A model generated the notes under the pieces. The model ran no database searches, was not told the origin of the DNA, and worked only from the letters and a program-made list of their open reading frames with translations. The position numbers and the translations under genes were made by a program. Source: Chitinophagaceae bacterium (GTDB lineage: Bacteria; Bacteroidota; Bacteroidia; Chitinophagales; Chitinophagaceae). Taken from it: a DNA stretch of 64,000 nt. Shown piece after piece: positions 26,935 through 36,904 of the stretch (within the stretch, counting starts at the first letter, position 1; every line of letters begins with the position of its first letter). The stretch lies in the NCBI GenBank assembly GCA_016720825.1, contig JADKJV010000001.1, positions 310,001 through 374,000 on the forward strand, written 5' to 3'.

Positions 26935-26966
26935 TTTGATATTTTTAACAAGGTTTTTTATTTTCA
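26935..26966 (+). promoter_or_regulatory. Candidate promoter of the susCD pair
   Basis: TTTG at 26935-26938 is followed after 20 bases by TATTTTCA (26959-26966), a partial match to TAnnTTTG at the canonical spacing. It would give a leader of about 40 bases before ATG 27012. The rest of 26700-26934 is AT-rich with no other feature I can support. Confidence 0.4.
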
Positions 26967-27011
26967 CTCCCCATAGCGGGCTTTGATTTTACATACTAAA
27001 ACTAAACACAC

Positions 27012-30000
27012 ATGAGAAAACTGTTTTTACTCCTATGTGGTTTTGTGTTTTTAGCCGTACAGGCTCAGGCACAAAAGACAATCACAGGGAAAGTGACTGA
27101 TGAAAAGGGCAATCCCATTGCCAACGTTTCGGTTATGGTTAAAGGAACCACAACTGGTACGGCTACAAAGGCTGATGGTACTTATTCATTAGCTGTTCCT
27201 GCCAGTGCACGCACACTGGTGTTTTCCTACGCAGACATGACCCCTGAAGAGGTGACAATTGGTTCACAGGTTATGATCAATTCAAGTTTGAAAGCTGAAG
27301 ACAAATCTTTGTCTGAAGTAGTTGTGGTAGGTTATGGAACACAAAGGAAGAAAGATGTGACAGGAACTGTTGCCACTGTGAAGGGTGCTGCTGTCAGCAA
27401 CAAACCCATCCAGAGTTTTGAACAGGCTTTAGGCGGACGTGCCGCTGGTGTGCAGATCACCATTCCGAATGGTGTGCTGAACAATCCTCCTGTAATCCGT
27501 ATTCGTGGTACAAACTCTTTATCACTGAGTTCTTATCCTTTGATTGTGGTTGACGGTGTTCCCACTTTCACTGGTGATGCCAGTGGTTCAAATGCTGCCG
27601 GTAATGCACTGGCCAGTATCAACCCTAACGATATCGAGAGTATTGATATCGCTAAAGACGCCGCTTCTTCCGCGATTTACGGAAGCCGCGCTGCGAATGG
27701 TGTACTGTTTATCACTACCAAAAAAGGTAAACTGGGTAAAGCCAGGGTAACGTATGATGGCTGGGCTGGCTGGACAACTGTACAGCGCCTGCCTGAAGTG
27801 CTGAATGCGCAGCAATACACAGACCATAAAAACTTAGCGCTGGTAAATGCAGGAACATACAATGCTGCATCCAACGCTTTCTACACCAGCCTGAATACTG
27901 ATGGCAGTCCGATTGACACCCGCTGGTATGATTATGTATACCGCACTGGTTTCTCCCACAGCAATAACGTAAGTGTGGCCGGTGCTACTGATGCCACTAA
28001 TTACTATTTTTCTATGGGATATACCTCACAGCAGGGTATTATCAAGAGGAATGATTTCCGCCGTATCAATGTACTCGGTAATGTGGATCAGAAGATCAAC
28101 AAATACCTGAGTTTCGGAGGTAAAATTTCATTCTCTAATGAATTAAACCTGGCTGCTGCTTCTTCCGGTTCATTAAATGGTGAAGCATTTAATACTGCAG
28201 GTTTAGGCCGTCTGGCTTTCCTCAACGCGCCCAACGTATCCCCTTACCTGCCCAATGGCGCATATAACATCAACAGCTCTGGTTTGTTGGGTATTGGCGC
28301 CAACAAACAAGGACAGGTTGGCTTATACAACCCAGCTGCTTCTCTCGACCTGAATCGTTCTAACAGTGAAAACAATCACCTCCAGGGTAATGTTTACATC
28401 CAGCTGAAACCCACAAACTGGATGACACTGAGAACAGTGTATGGTATTGATTACCTGCTGACCGATAATGAGATTTGGTCTGACGGACGTACTGGTGAAG
28501 GTTTTATCGCCAATACATTTGGCGGATCTGCAGCCAGTTCTTATTCTAAAAACAAGCGTTTTGTCTGGACAAATACACTGACCCTTGATAAATCCTGGGG
28601 TAAGCATACGGTTTCTGTGCTTGTTGGTAATGAGCAGCAGCGTTCTGACAACGTTGGCTTTGGTCTGAGCCGCACACAGGTTTCTGACCCCTTCTATACC
28701 AACCTGCAGGGTGGATTTGTACAAGCACCTTTAGCTGCTGGTCTCGGTATCGGCGAGAACTACCTGCTCTCTGGTTTCGCTTCCATGAAATACAATTACA
28801 AGAACAAATATTTCCTGAGTGGTAACTACCGTCGTGATGGTGCATCTCAACTCGGTGCCAACAACAAATACGGTAATTTCTACGGCGCTTCACTGGGATG
28901 GGAACTGACCCGTGAAGGTTTCTGGGAAAAATGGAAACTCGACAAAGCATTCAGCTCATTCAAGCTGAGGGCTTCTTATGGTAAAGTGGGTAATATCTCT
29001 GGCCTGGGTAACTATGGTACCCTGTCAACTTACTCTGCTGGTCTGTATGGTGGTTTCGCCACACTGGCATTTACCAACGCCGGTAACCCCAGCCTTACCT
29101 GGGAAACCAGCAAAAAAACAGATATCGGTCTGAACATTGGTGTACTGAAAGACCGTTTCACTGTTGAATTCACCTGGTACAAAAATAATATTGATGGTCT
29201 GATCATCGCGGTTCCCCAGCCTCCTTCTGCTGGTTTACCCAACTCAATCAACACCAACGTGGGTAGCATGTACAACCAGGGTTATGAGCTGACATTAAAT
29301 GCAAATGTTGTTCAGGGCAAAAATTTCACCTGGACCAGTTCTTTCAATGTATCTCATAACGAAAACAGGGTTACATCTCTGGCCCCTGGTGTTACAAGAA
29401 TTATCGCTTCTACATCTGGCCTGGAATCTCCCAGTATCACATTACCCGGCTATGCTTTAGGTATGCTGTTTGTAACACGTACAGCTGGTGTTGATCCTGC
29501 AACAGGTCGCCGTATTTTCATTAATGCTGCCGGCCGTCAGGTATTCTTTGATTTATCTGCACCAACTGCTGCCCAGCGTTATAAATATGCTGATGGCTCT
29601 ATCGCTCCTTCAGTAGGTTCTCAGGATGCAGTGATCTATAAGAACACAGATCCCCATATCTATGGTGGTTTTGATAACACATTCCGCTACAAAGGATTTG
29701 AGCTGAATGCATTGATTACATTCCAGGCTGATTTCTGGGTTTACTATGGTTCTTATGCCGGTTTACGCGACCAGCGTTACTGGAATAACTCAACAGACGT
29801 ACTCCGCAGGTGGACTAAACCCGGTGATGTAACTGATATGCCCCGTCCTGTATTTGGTGATAACATCTCTAACGGATCTTCCTTCCCACTGGATGTGAAT
29901 GTATTCAAAGGTGATTTCGTCAAACTCCGTACTGTAACACTTGCCTACAATGTGCCTAAAGCACTGGTAGACAAAGCACGTTTCAACAGTATCCGTTTCT

Positions 30001-30155
30001 ATATCAGCGGTAACAACCTGGCTATTAAAACAAAATACCCCGGACCTGATCCTGAAGTATCATCCAATGGTAATGGTGCGATCAACCAGGGTGTTGACAG
30101 GAACACAGTAGCTAATGGCCGCCAGATTACTGTAGGACTTAATATCGGTTTCTAA
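27012..30155 (+). CDS. SusC/RagA family TonB-linked outer-membrane protein
   Basis: 1047 residues: signal peptide (ends AQAQ), carboxypeptidase-regulatory-like domain KTITGKVTDEKGNPIANVSV (about residues 22-100), the SusC signature LSEVVVVGYGTQRKKDVTG near residue 100-118, a plug domain (FEQALGGRAAGVQI, IRIRGTNSLS, YPLIVVDGVP, DIAKDAASSAIYGSRAANGVLFITTKKG) and a 22-strand-type barrel ending GRQITVGLNIGF. It imports oligomeric nutrients across the outer membrane with a SusD lid, powered by TonB. The susD gene follows after 26 bases. No glycoside hydrolase, peptidase or regulator is beside the pair, so its substrate cannot be inferred. Confidence 0.95.
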   Translation: MRKLFLLLCGFVFLAVQAQAQKTITGKVTDEKGNPIANVSVMVKGTTTGTATKADGTYSLAVPASARTLVFSYADMTPEEVTIGSQVMINSSLKAEDKSLSEVVVVGYGTQRKKDVTGTVATVKGAAVSNKPIQSFEQALGGRAAGVQITIPNGVLNNPPVIRIRGTNSLSLSSYPLIVVDGVPTFTGDASGSNAAGNALASINPNDIESIDIAKDAASSAIYGSRAANGVLFITTKKGKLGKARVTYDGWAGWTTVQRLPEVLNAQQYTDHKNLALVNAGTYNAASNAFYTSLNTDGSPIDTRWYDYVYRTGFSHSNNVSVAGATDATNYYFSMGYTSQQGIIKRNDFRRINVLGNVDQKINKYLSFGGKISFSNELNLAAASSGSLNGEAFNTAGLGRLAFLNAPNVSPYLPNGAYNINSSGLLGIGANKQGQVGLYNPAASLDLNRSNSENNHLQGNVYIQLKPTNWMTLRTVYGIDYLLTDNEIWSDGRTGEGFIANTFGGSAASSYSKNKRFVWTNTLTLDKSWGKHTVSVLVGNEQQRSDNVGFGLSRTQVSDPFYTNLQGGFVQAPLAAGLGIGENYLLSGFASMKYNYKNKYFLSGNYRRDGASQLGANNKYGNFYGASLGWELTREGFWEKWKLDKAFSSFKLRASYGKVGNISGLGNYGTLSTYSAGLYGGFATLAFTNAGNPSLTWETSKKTDIGLNIGVLKDRFTVEFTWYKNNIDGLIIAVPQPPSAGLPNSINTNVGSMYNQGYELTLNANVVQGKNFTWTSSFNVSHNENRVTSLAPGVTRIIASTSGLESPSITLPGYALGMLFVTRTAGVDPATGRRIFINAAGRQVFFDLSAPTAAQRYKYADGSIAPSVGSQDAVIYKNTDPHIYGGFDNTFRYKGFELNALITFQADFWVYYGSYAGLRDQRYWNNSTDVLRRWTKPGDVTDMPRPVFGDNISNGSSFPLDVNVFKGDFVKLRTVTLAYNVPKALVDKARFNSIRFYISGNNLAIKTKYPGPDPEVSSNGNGAINQGVDRNTVANGRQITVGLNIGF

Positions 30156-30181
30156 TTATTTAAACGCTAAACTAAGAGACA

Positions 30182-31639
30182 ATGAAGAATAAATTATTAT
30201 ACCTGTTAGTCGCAAGCGGTTTAGTCCTCGGTTCATGCCAGAAATCCAGGATCTCACCGTCACCGACAACAGCCATTTCTGACTTATCCGCCTTCAGTAC
30301 ACCTGACCGTGTATTGAACCAGGTAAGAAGCCTTTACTCAAACATGCGTAACGGACAGTTTTATGGCGGCCGTTATGTTATCTACAATGATATCCGTTGC
30401 GAAGAGTTCATCAATGAACTCACCAACGGTGTTACCGGTCTTGAAGTATGGAACGGTACATTGAACAATAATAACAACCAGGTTACCGCCTTATGGGCCC
30501 AGGCTTATTATGTAATCAATCTCTGCAACGTATTCCTGCAGGGTATGAGCAATACAGGAAACACGGTAGTGGGAAGCACATTGGCTGCCAACTATAATGG
30601 TGAAGCACGTTTTGTAAGGGCGCTGTGTTATTACAGCCTCCTGCAATTATATGCCCGTCCTTATTATGATGGAAGCGGTTCACGTCCCGGTCTGCCCCTT
30701 CGTTTAACCGGTAACAGCGGTGCAGGTGATTACAACCTGGCCCGCAGCACGGTAAATGAAATTTACACGCAGATCCTGGCTGACCTGAATTTTGCAGAAA
30801 CCAATGTTCCGCTTACTTATACTGATGCAATCAGTACTACATCACGCGCTCACCGCAATTCTGTAATTGCGCTGAAAACAAGGGTGTACCTGACCATGCA
30901 GCAGTATGCGAATGTGATCACTGAAGCCAACAAAATTGTAAATGCTACTGCACCTTTTGCTGCTGCAACCGGTGTTGCTCACACTTTACAGGCTGATATC
31001 ACAAACGTTTTCAAAGCGCCTTATACTACAACTGAGTCTGTATTCTCTATGCCTTTCAACGCTAACGAAACACCCGGCACACAGAACCAGCTTGGTTATT
31101 ATTTCTCCAAATCTTTCGGCAACGGTGAATATTCACTGAACCCCGCAGGAATTGTAGCTGATGCTGGCTGGACTGTAAACGATAAGAGAAGAACATTCAA
31201 CGGAACTGTTGGTGGCAAACTCTACCTGAATACTAAATATGGTGCCGGTAGCCCCTATACTGACTGGGTACCTGTTATCCGTTATTCAGAAGTATTACTG
31301 AACCTGGCTGAAGCCCGCGTTCGTACAACAAATGCGGTAGATGCACAAGCCGTTGCCCTGCTGAACGCAGTAAGAAACCGTTCAGACGCAACGGTAACCT
31401 ACACGGTAGGAAGCTTTGCCACTGCAACTGATCTGATCAACGCCATCCTGAAAGAAAGAAGGATTGAGTTTCTCGGTGAAGGCTTAAGAAGCCCCGACCT
31501 GCTGCGCCTTGGCATGACCATTCCTGCCAAAACAGCTACATCAGGAACTGTTGTTGCTATTCCTCCTTCAGCTCCTAACTATATCTGGCCAATCTCTGCA
31601 AGCGAACTGATCCTGAATCCGCTTTGTACTGATAACTAG
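30182..31639 (+). CDS. RagB/SusD family nutrient-uptake lipoprotein
   Basis: 485 residues. Lipoprotein signal with lipobox LGSC (Cys19), then the SusD TPR-like fold: LWAQAYYVINLCNVFLQG (about residues 100-118), GEARFVRALCYYSLLQLYARPY (about residues 140-160, read in parts), AHRNSVIALKTRVYLTMQQY, and the C-terminal IRYSEVLLNLAEARVRT, LLNAVRNRS, LINAILKERRIEFLGEGLRSPDLLR. It sits on the cell surface and caps the SusC barrel. It forms an operon with the upstream SusC gene and is followed by a strong terminator at 31665. Confidence 0.95.
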   Translation: MKNKLLYLLVASGLVLGSCQKSRISPSPTTAISDLSAFSTPDRVLNQVRSLYSNMRNGQFYGGRYVIYNDIRCEEFINELTNGVTGLEVWNGTLNNNNNQVTALWAQAYYVINLCNVFLQGMSNTGNTVVGSTLAANYNGEARFVRALCYYSLLQLYARPYYDGSGSRPGLPLRLTGNSGAGDYNLARSTVNEIYTQILADLNFAETNVPLTYTDAISTTSRAHRNSVIALKTRVYLTMQQYANVITEANKIVNATAPFAAATGVAHTLQADITNVFKAPYTTTESVFSMPFNANETPGTQNQLGYYFSKSFGNGEYSLNPAGIVADAGWTVNDKRRTFNGTVGGKLYLNTKYGAGSPYTDWVPVIRYSEVLLNLAEARVRTTNAVDAQAVALLNAVRNRSDATVTYTVGSFATATDLINAILKERRIEFLGEGLRSPDLLRLGMTIPAKTATSGTVVAIPPSAPNYIWPISASELILNPLCTDN

Positions 31640-31664
31640 ACAAGGGTTGTAAAATGTTTATTTG

Positions 31665-31697
31665 AAAGAGGCTGGCAGTTTTGTCAGCCTCTTTTTT
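31665..31697 (+). terminator. Rho-independent terminator of the susCD operon
   Basis: AAAGAGGCTG (31665-31674) pairs with CAGCCTCTTT (31685-31694), followed by a T-run to 31697. It is 25 bases after the susD stop. Confidence 0.9.
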
Positions 31698-31704
31698 GTT
31701 TAGC

Positions 31705-32110
31705 GATAGTTGGAGGTTGGAAGTTGGAAGTTGGAGGTTGAACCCGAAAGGACGAAGACTCTCATTTTGTTGGAATGTTGGTCCCGATAGCTATCGGGAG
31801 TTGGAGTGTTGGATTGTTCTGAAAGAAATGTTGGAGGTTGGAAGTTGGAGGTTGGAGGTTGAACCCGAAAGGTCGAAGACTCTCAAATTGTTGGAATGAT
31901 CTGAAAATTGCAGGTCGCTTCTTAAATTGCGCCCTCAAATAATTTGATTTTCAGACAAATCGGGAATTTTCAATGAAAAGAACAATCCAACATTCCAACT
32001 CTCCAACATTCCAACGATCCAACAGCGATTTTCATCCTGCATCTGACCTTTAGTACACTTTCGCGTTTAGAAAACCTCCAACATCCAACCTCCAACATCC
32101 AACTTTTGTA
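31705..32110. repeat. GTTGGAAG-word long inverted repeat
   Basis: The left part consists of GTTGGAGGTTGGAAG words with two copies of GAACCCGAAAGG-CGAAGACTCTCA (31740 and 31860 regions, a 120-bp direct repeat). The right part (about 31985-32106) is built of the complements: CCAACATTCCAACTCTCCAAC and CCTCCAACATCCAACCTCCAAC. A perfect 16-bp palindrome CCCGATAGCTATCGGG sits at 31783-31798. The element begins just after the susD terminator and ends about 20 bases before the next gene. The same word family is at 35440-35645. No gene is supported inside. Confidence 0.8.
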
Positions 32111-32128
32111 TTAACTTTAGTAACAACG

Positions 32129-32814
32129 ATGCGCTCCCTCATCACCATACTCCTCCTCTGCCTCACCCTTGGTGCGGTTGCCCAACGCGACCAGAGCAAT
32201 CCATTCCTGAATGATGCAAACGGAAGGCCTCTGTACTGGGGAGCAAGCTATGTTTCAGAAGGCAGCCCTTTCTTTCTTGATCAGTATAATTTCGCTGTCA
32301 TTTTATTAGCCAACGGAGAAAAATACTCAGAAGTAAAAGTCAAGTATAATATCCAGGAACACTGGGTGCAGTACCAGACAGAAGATGGAAAAGAAATGAT
32401 GTCGCTGTCAGCCATTAAAAAAATTTACTTCGGCCCGATGGTGCTGGCGGATGGCGTGTTTGAAAACGTTACACTTGAAGCGGTGAATGGTTTGCTGAAT
32501 GATAAAAGGCAGACGTGTACCAGGTGCTGGATTCAGGAAGGATATCCTGGATGAGAAAGCTAATTGTGACATACCGGGATATACAACGGTACAGCGAAGC
32601 CACCATTACCCGGCAGTTTGTGAGAACCGAAATTGACTACATCCGCAAACCGGATGGCAGCCTGGTGAAAATGGAAAAAACCAGGGAGTTTTTTAACGGG
32701 CTGATGAGTGATCACAAGCAGGAAATAAATACATGGCTTGACCAGCACATTATATCTTTCAAAAAAACACAGGACCTGCTGGACCTTATCCGCTATTATA
32801 ACTCGCTGCCCTGA
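32129..32814 (+). CDS. Conserved exported protein of unknown function (frame broken once)
   Basis: Restored product 228 residues with a signal peptide (RSLITILLLCLTLGAVA, cleavage near AQR). Segments that look conserved are SPFFLDQYNFAVILLANGEKY, KVKYNIQEHWVQYQTEDGKE, WMRKLIVTYRDIQRYSE and YIRKPDGSLVKMEKTREFF. The first frame ends at 32554 and the second covers 32515-32814. One A missing from the A4 run at 32504-32507 joins them (DKKADVYQVLDSG). I do not recognise a named family; the N-terminal part resembles small Bacteroidota proteins of unknown role. It is convergent with the TlpA-like gene, with only 4 bases between stops. Confidence 0.7.
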
Positions 32815-32818
32815 AAAA

Positions 32819-33965
32819 TTATTTCAGTACAGCAGCCAGTTTGGCTTCCAGTGCAGGACCTCTCAGTCCTTCACCGATAATCTTACCACTTGTATCAATT
32901 AATACATTGTAAGGAATACCACTGATTCCATAAAGCGGTACAACAGAGGTTTCCCAGTATTTTAATTCGCTCACGTGGGTCCAGGTGAGACCGTCGGCTT
33001 TGATAGCTGCCAGCCATTTATCCTTATCTCCGGGTTTATCCATGGAAACACCAAGGATGGTGAAATTTTTATCTTTAAACCGGTTATACGCTTTAACTAC
33101 GTTTGGATTTTCCTGGCGGCAGGGTCCGCACCAACTGGCCCAGAAATCCACCAAAACAAATTTGCCCCTGAAGTCGCGAAGGCTGACCGGATTGCCATTC
33201 ACATCATTCATAGTAAAATCAGGTGCTTTGCGGTTCGCGTCAGTTTCAACCATTTTCTGGTATGACAGTAAGCCCTGGTGTGTCGGGTATTTTTTTATCG
33301 CCTCATCCAGTACCGGCATCAGTTCAGCGGCATCCATCCCCTGCAGGGAAAAACCACTCAGGTCCGGATTTGTTACCAGGCTCTGGTAATTGCTGATCAC
33401 AAATACTTTCAGCATCGGGCTCTCTGCTTTTTTGGCATAATCCACTACATAATTTTTCAAATCGTTTGTACGTGTATGACGCTCTTCTTCCAGGCGGTTA
33501 CGTTCAGCTTCATCCGCTCCGTTCAGCGCTTCTTCATTCTTTTTATCCCAGTCGTATAAAGTCTGAAGCTCAGTGAATATTTTTTTCATAAACACAGCAC
33601 CGGCTTCACTGGCTTTTGAATTGGTGAAATGCACATCAGACTGTTTGGACAAATCTGCGGTTATACCAATTTCCTTACTATCGGTAATAACAGCACAGAA
33701 TGAACCACGGCCTGTGCCACCTGAGAGATATAATAATGTTTCTTCTGTTACACCGGTTGTCCAGGTAAAGGAGCCATCCTTTTTTAATGTAATTGAATCT
33801 TTCAATACAGGTATCGGTGAACCTGCAGGGGCTTCGTAAATAAGCAGTTTACCCTCCGGGTTGTTCAGTATTTTTCCGGAGAGCGTATAATAAGCACCAC
33901 CTTTTTACCGCAGGAAGCCAGCAATAGTACACTCAGCACAACGAACAGGATTTACGCATGATCAT
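32819..33965 (-). CDS. TlpA/ResA-like thioredoxin lipoprotein (frame broken twice near start)
   Basis: Restored length 382 residues. Lipoprotein signal ending LLLASC, an N-terminal DUF4369-type beta domain (TLSGKILNNPEGKLLIYEA, then GSFTWTTGVTEETLLYLS), a helical middle and a C-terminal thioredoxin domain with DFWASWCGPCRQENP (CGPC active site) and GIPYNVLIDTSGKI. It acts in periplasmic thiol-disulfide exchange. From 33805 onward the frame is intact. Upstream, one missing A in each of two runs (T5 at 33902-33906 and T3 at 33951-33953 on the plus strand) hides the signal peptide. The ATG at 33965 overlaps the gatB TGA (ATGA), so the two genes are translationally coupled. Confidence 0.88.
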
Positions 33966-35414
33966 GATTTTAATTTTTCAAGCAGGATTTCATTTGTTTT
34001 CACGGGGTCTGCTTTGCCCTTGGATAATTTCATTACTTCACCAGTAAACAGTGACAAAAGGCCTTTCTTTCCTTTCTGGTATTCTTTTACTTTATCAGGG
34101 AATTTTTTCAGCACCTGGTCTACCAGGGTTTCCAGTAAACCGGCATCACTTTCCTGCAGCCAGTTGCTGGCTTTGGCAAGTGCAGCAGGATCAGCAGCCG
34201 GGTTTTCCAGCAGCGCGGGAAATAATTTGCCGGATGCAGTGGTAAAACTGATGGCTTTTTCTTCCACCATCTTTATCAGGGAGGCCATGGTTTCCGGTGT
34301 CAGGGGAAATTCGCTGAAATCGTGCCCGCCATCATTTAACCAGGAACGAACAGGTCCCATGATCCAGTTAGCGGCAGATTTATAATACGGACTGATCGCT
34401 GCGATGGCTTCAAAATAGTCTGCCTGTTCAATCTCTTCACTCAATACAGCTGCATCATAAGCAGGCAGCATGAATTTTTCCTGGTATATTTTAATGCGGT
34501 GCTCCGGCAATGCGGGTAATGTTGTCCTGATTTCTTCAATAAATTTTTCTGTCAGGTGAAAAGGTGTGAGGTCCGGTTCCGCGAAATAACGATAGTCATC
34601 AGCATCCTCTTTTTCGCGGGTGGGGAAGCTGGTACCGGTGCTGGCATCAAAACTCCGGGTTTCCTGCCTGATAGTTTGACCTTTTCCAGCATTTCAATCA
34701 GCCCGCGCGGATTCTGTCTCCACTGCCCTTTTTACATTTCCGGATCGAATTGAGGTTTTTGATTTCCACTTTTGTCCCGAGTTTGGGATCGCCTTTTTTA
34801 CGCACTGATATGTTTGCATCACAACGGAGACTGCCTTCTTCCATATTACCATCGCCGATACCGAGGTAACGGACGCGCTTGCGGATTTCAGTTAAACAGG
34901 CAAATGCTTCTTCTGCACTGCGTATATCCGGTTCGGTAACAATTTCAATGAGTGCGGTGCCTGCCCGGTTATAATCCACCATCGTCCAGGGGTCATCGGA
35001 ATCATGCTGGCTGCGGCCGGCATCTTCTTCCATGTGAATCCGGTTGAGGCGGATGTGTTTTTCACCGGTAGAAGTGGTAACATGGATAAACCCGCCTTCA
35101 CAAATAGGTGTGGTATGCTGTGATACCTGGTAGCCTTTGGGCAAATCCGGGTAGAAGTAATTTTTACGGGCGAAATAATTCTCTTTCGCAATGTTGCACC
35201 CACAGGCCAACCCCATTTTCACGGCAAATTCCACCGCCTTACGGTTCATTTTCGGCAATGTACCCGGATGAGCCAGTGTGATCGGACTGATATGGGTATT
35301 GGGATCCCCGCCAAACAATGTGCTGTCGCCACAAAAAAGCTTGCTTTTTGTGAGCAGCCGGGAGTGGACTTCCAGGCCTACGACAATTTCGTATGGGGTG
35401 TCGGCGGAGGGCAT
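33962..35414 (-). CDS. gatB: Asp/Glu-tRNA amidotransferase subunit B (frame broken by clustered indels)
   Basis: Subunit B of GatCAB, which converts misacylated Glu-tRNA-Gln or Asp-tRNA-Asn to the cognate amide. The first frame (35414-34740) contains YEIVVGLEVHSRLLTKSKLF, the Cys-zinc region and DYNRAGTALIEIVTEPD. The second (34510-33962 and upstream of it) contains RSFDASTGTSFPTREKEDA, DYRYFAEPDL and the C-terminal tail domain AANWIMGPVRSWLND. Three one-base events within 60 bases (extra base in T3 34737-34739 and in CCC 34702-34704, missing base at CC 34680-34681) restore NSIRNVKRAVE, ARLIEMLEKGQTIRQETRSF and 483 residues. Since GatB is normally essential when GlnRS or AsnRS is absent, a poor-quality sequence patch is likely. 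Its TGA overlaps the next ATG. Confidence 0.9.
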
Positions 35415-35439
35415 GTAGCCGGCAAAAATAGTTTAAAAG

Positions 35440-35645
35440 GGGGAGAAAAGTTGGTTGGAGGTTGGACCCTGAAATTGTGAACCCCTAAAGAGTTCAAAAT
35501 TAAAAATTAAAAAATCAAAAATTCATAATCGAAAAGTCTTTACAGATTTAGTGCTGTTTTTGACTTTTTAATTTTGACTTTAACCTCTTTCATAACTCTT
35601 CGTCCTTTCGGGTTCCAACCTTCAACATCAACTTCCAACCTCCAA
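35440..35645. repeat. GTTGGAGG and AAAATTAAAA word palindromes
   Basis: The outer arms are AGTTGGTTGGAGGTTGG (about 35447-35465) and CCAACCTTCAACATC-AACTTCCAACCTCCAAC (about 35615-35646). An inner AT-rich pair, TTCAAAATTAAAAATTAAAA versus TTTTTAATTTTGACTTT (about 35491-35582), nests within them. CTTCGTCCTTTCGGGTTC (about 35599) is the complement of GAACCCGAAAGGACGAAG found in the repeat at 31740, which ties the two loci to one family. The element ends at the terminator of the PDZ gene. Confidence 0.75.
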
Positions 35646-35646
35646 C

Positions 35647-35682
35647 AAAAAAAAGAGAAGCCAGCCTTCCGGCCAGCCTCTC
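35647..35682 (-). terminator. Terminator after the PDZ protein gene
   Basis: On the minus strand GAGAGGCTGGCC and GGCTGGCTTCTC form a stem with some G-U pairs around GGAA, followed by about eight T residues (complement of 35647-35654). The stop codon is at 35711. Confidence 0.8.
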
Positions 35683-35710
35683 CTTTCACACAAAGAAAAC
35701 TATCGTTCTA

Positions 35711-36742
35711 CTAAAGATCCGCCGTCTTAATCCTCCGCGGCATCTTTACTTCAATATTTTTTGATTTACCGCCCTGCACCACTTTCATCATCACAGAAAT
35801 CTTCTCTTTGCTTTCGCGGATCATTTTAACCATATCATCGGTACTGTTTACGGCTTTGCCGTCTACTTCCTGGATCACATCATCTTCCTTGATACCTGCT
35901 TTGGCAGCATTGCTTTCTTCATCCACTTCGATCACTTTCACGCCTTTGCCGTCGTCAGTATCCTGCACAGAAAGACCCAGTTTGGGACCATTGCCTGACC
36001 AGTTCCAGTTCTGACCGAATGAACGGTTCATATTCGGACTGATATTGACACGTGGAATGTTGCGGAGCATATCCAGATTGCCCAGGTCCATATTCAGGTT
36101 CTGGCCATTCATGAAAAGACTGGCGCCTTTCCATTTGGTAAGCTCAGCTATGGCTTTCTGCTCTTTTTTATCACGCAGCCAGTATACAGTTACTTTATCT
36201 CCGGGTTTGTGTTTTTTAACGGCAGCGGACAGGTCATCCGGATCTTCAATTTTCGCATCATCAATTTTGGTGATAATATCGCCTTCTTTCAATCCGATTT
36301 TTTCTGCAGCGCTTTCATCCGTTACATCATTCACCACCACACCACCATCTGCTTTTTCAGTACTCACACCCAGCATGGCTGAATTGGAGCTTTCAGAAAA
36401 AACCCTGAACTGGTCTGCACCTGAAAATGCATTCGGTGTGCGTGGCGACCAGGCCAGGCCTTCCATTTCCTTGAATTTCTGAACCCTTACTTTCACATCC
36501 CCTTCACCATCTTTAAACTCTTCGATGGGCTTACCATTGATGGTTATTTTATCACCTTTAATTTCTACCACCACTTTCTCATCTTTATTATCACTGGAAC
36601 GGGTGATAATAATATTCTGTACGTCTTTGGCGCTTTTCTCTTTCACCTTTTCTTTGTCCTTTTCCTCATTCTGGGCCAGCAGGCCAACGGGGAGCAGGAT
36701 AACTGCCAGCAGCGGCAGGATGTTGCGGATTGTCTGTTTCAT
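35711..36742 (-). CDS. Exported protein with two PDZ domains
   Basis: 343 residues from ATG 36742 (MKQTIRNILPLLAVILLPVGLLAQ), which gives a standard signal peptide; an ATG 42 bases upstream would place charged residues before it. After a Lys/Glu-rich linker, PDZ domain 1 reads LGVSTEKADGGVVVNDVTDESAAEKIGLKEGDIITKI (about residues 120-160, read in parts), and PDZ domain 2 reads LGLSVQDTDDGKGVKVIEVDEESNAAKAGIKEDDVIQEV (about residues 245-290). No protease domain (no His-Asp-Ser triad of DegP) is present. It probably binds C-termini of envelope proteins as an adaptor; the partner is unknown. Confidence 0.85.
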   Translation of the reverse strand: MKQTIRNILPLLAVILLPVGLLAQNEEKDKEKVKEKSAKDVQNIIITRSSDNKDEKVVVEIKGDKITINGKPIEEFKDGEGDVKVRVQKFKEMEGLAWSPRTPNAFSGADQFRVFSESSNSAMLGVSTEKADGGVVVNDVTDESAAEKIGLKEGDIITKIDDAKIEDPDDLSAAVKKHKPGDKVTVYWLRDKKEQKAIAELTKWKGASLFMNGQNLNMDLGNLDMLRNIPRVNISPNMNRSFGQNWNWSGNGPKLGLSVQDTDDGKGVKVIEVDEESNAAKAGIKEDDVIQEVDGKAVNSTDDMVKMIRESKEKISVMMKVVQGGKSKNIEVKMPRRIKTADL

Positions 36743-36904
36743 CACCATTAATTTAGTTCGTTTAAAATTATGGGTCAACCACATCTACGTTAACCTTCGT
36801 AGGTCAAATATAGGGAGAAAATGGGAAATACGAAATGTTTCGGAAATGTTAAAGCTGTGGAATTAATAACTTCCTGTAAAAGAATCCTTTACTGATAGCC
36901 GGGA

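Noticed and set aside
31681..31899. Open frame rich in Trp/Arg/Leu within the GTTGGAAG repeat
   Set aside because: It consists of repeated word translations and lies between a terminator and a gene start.
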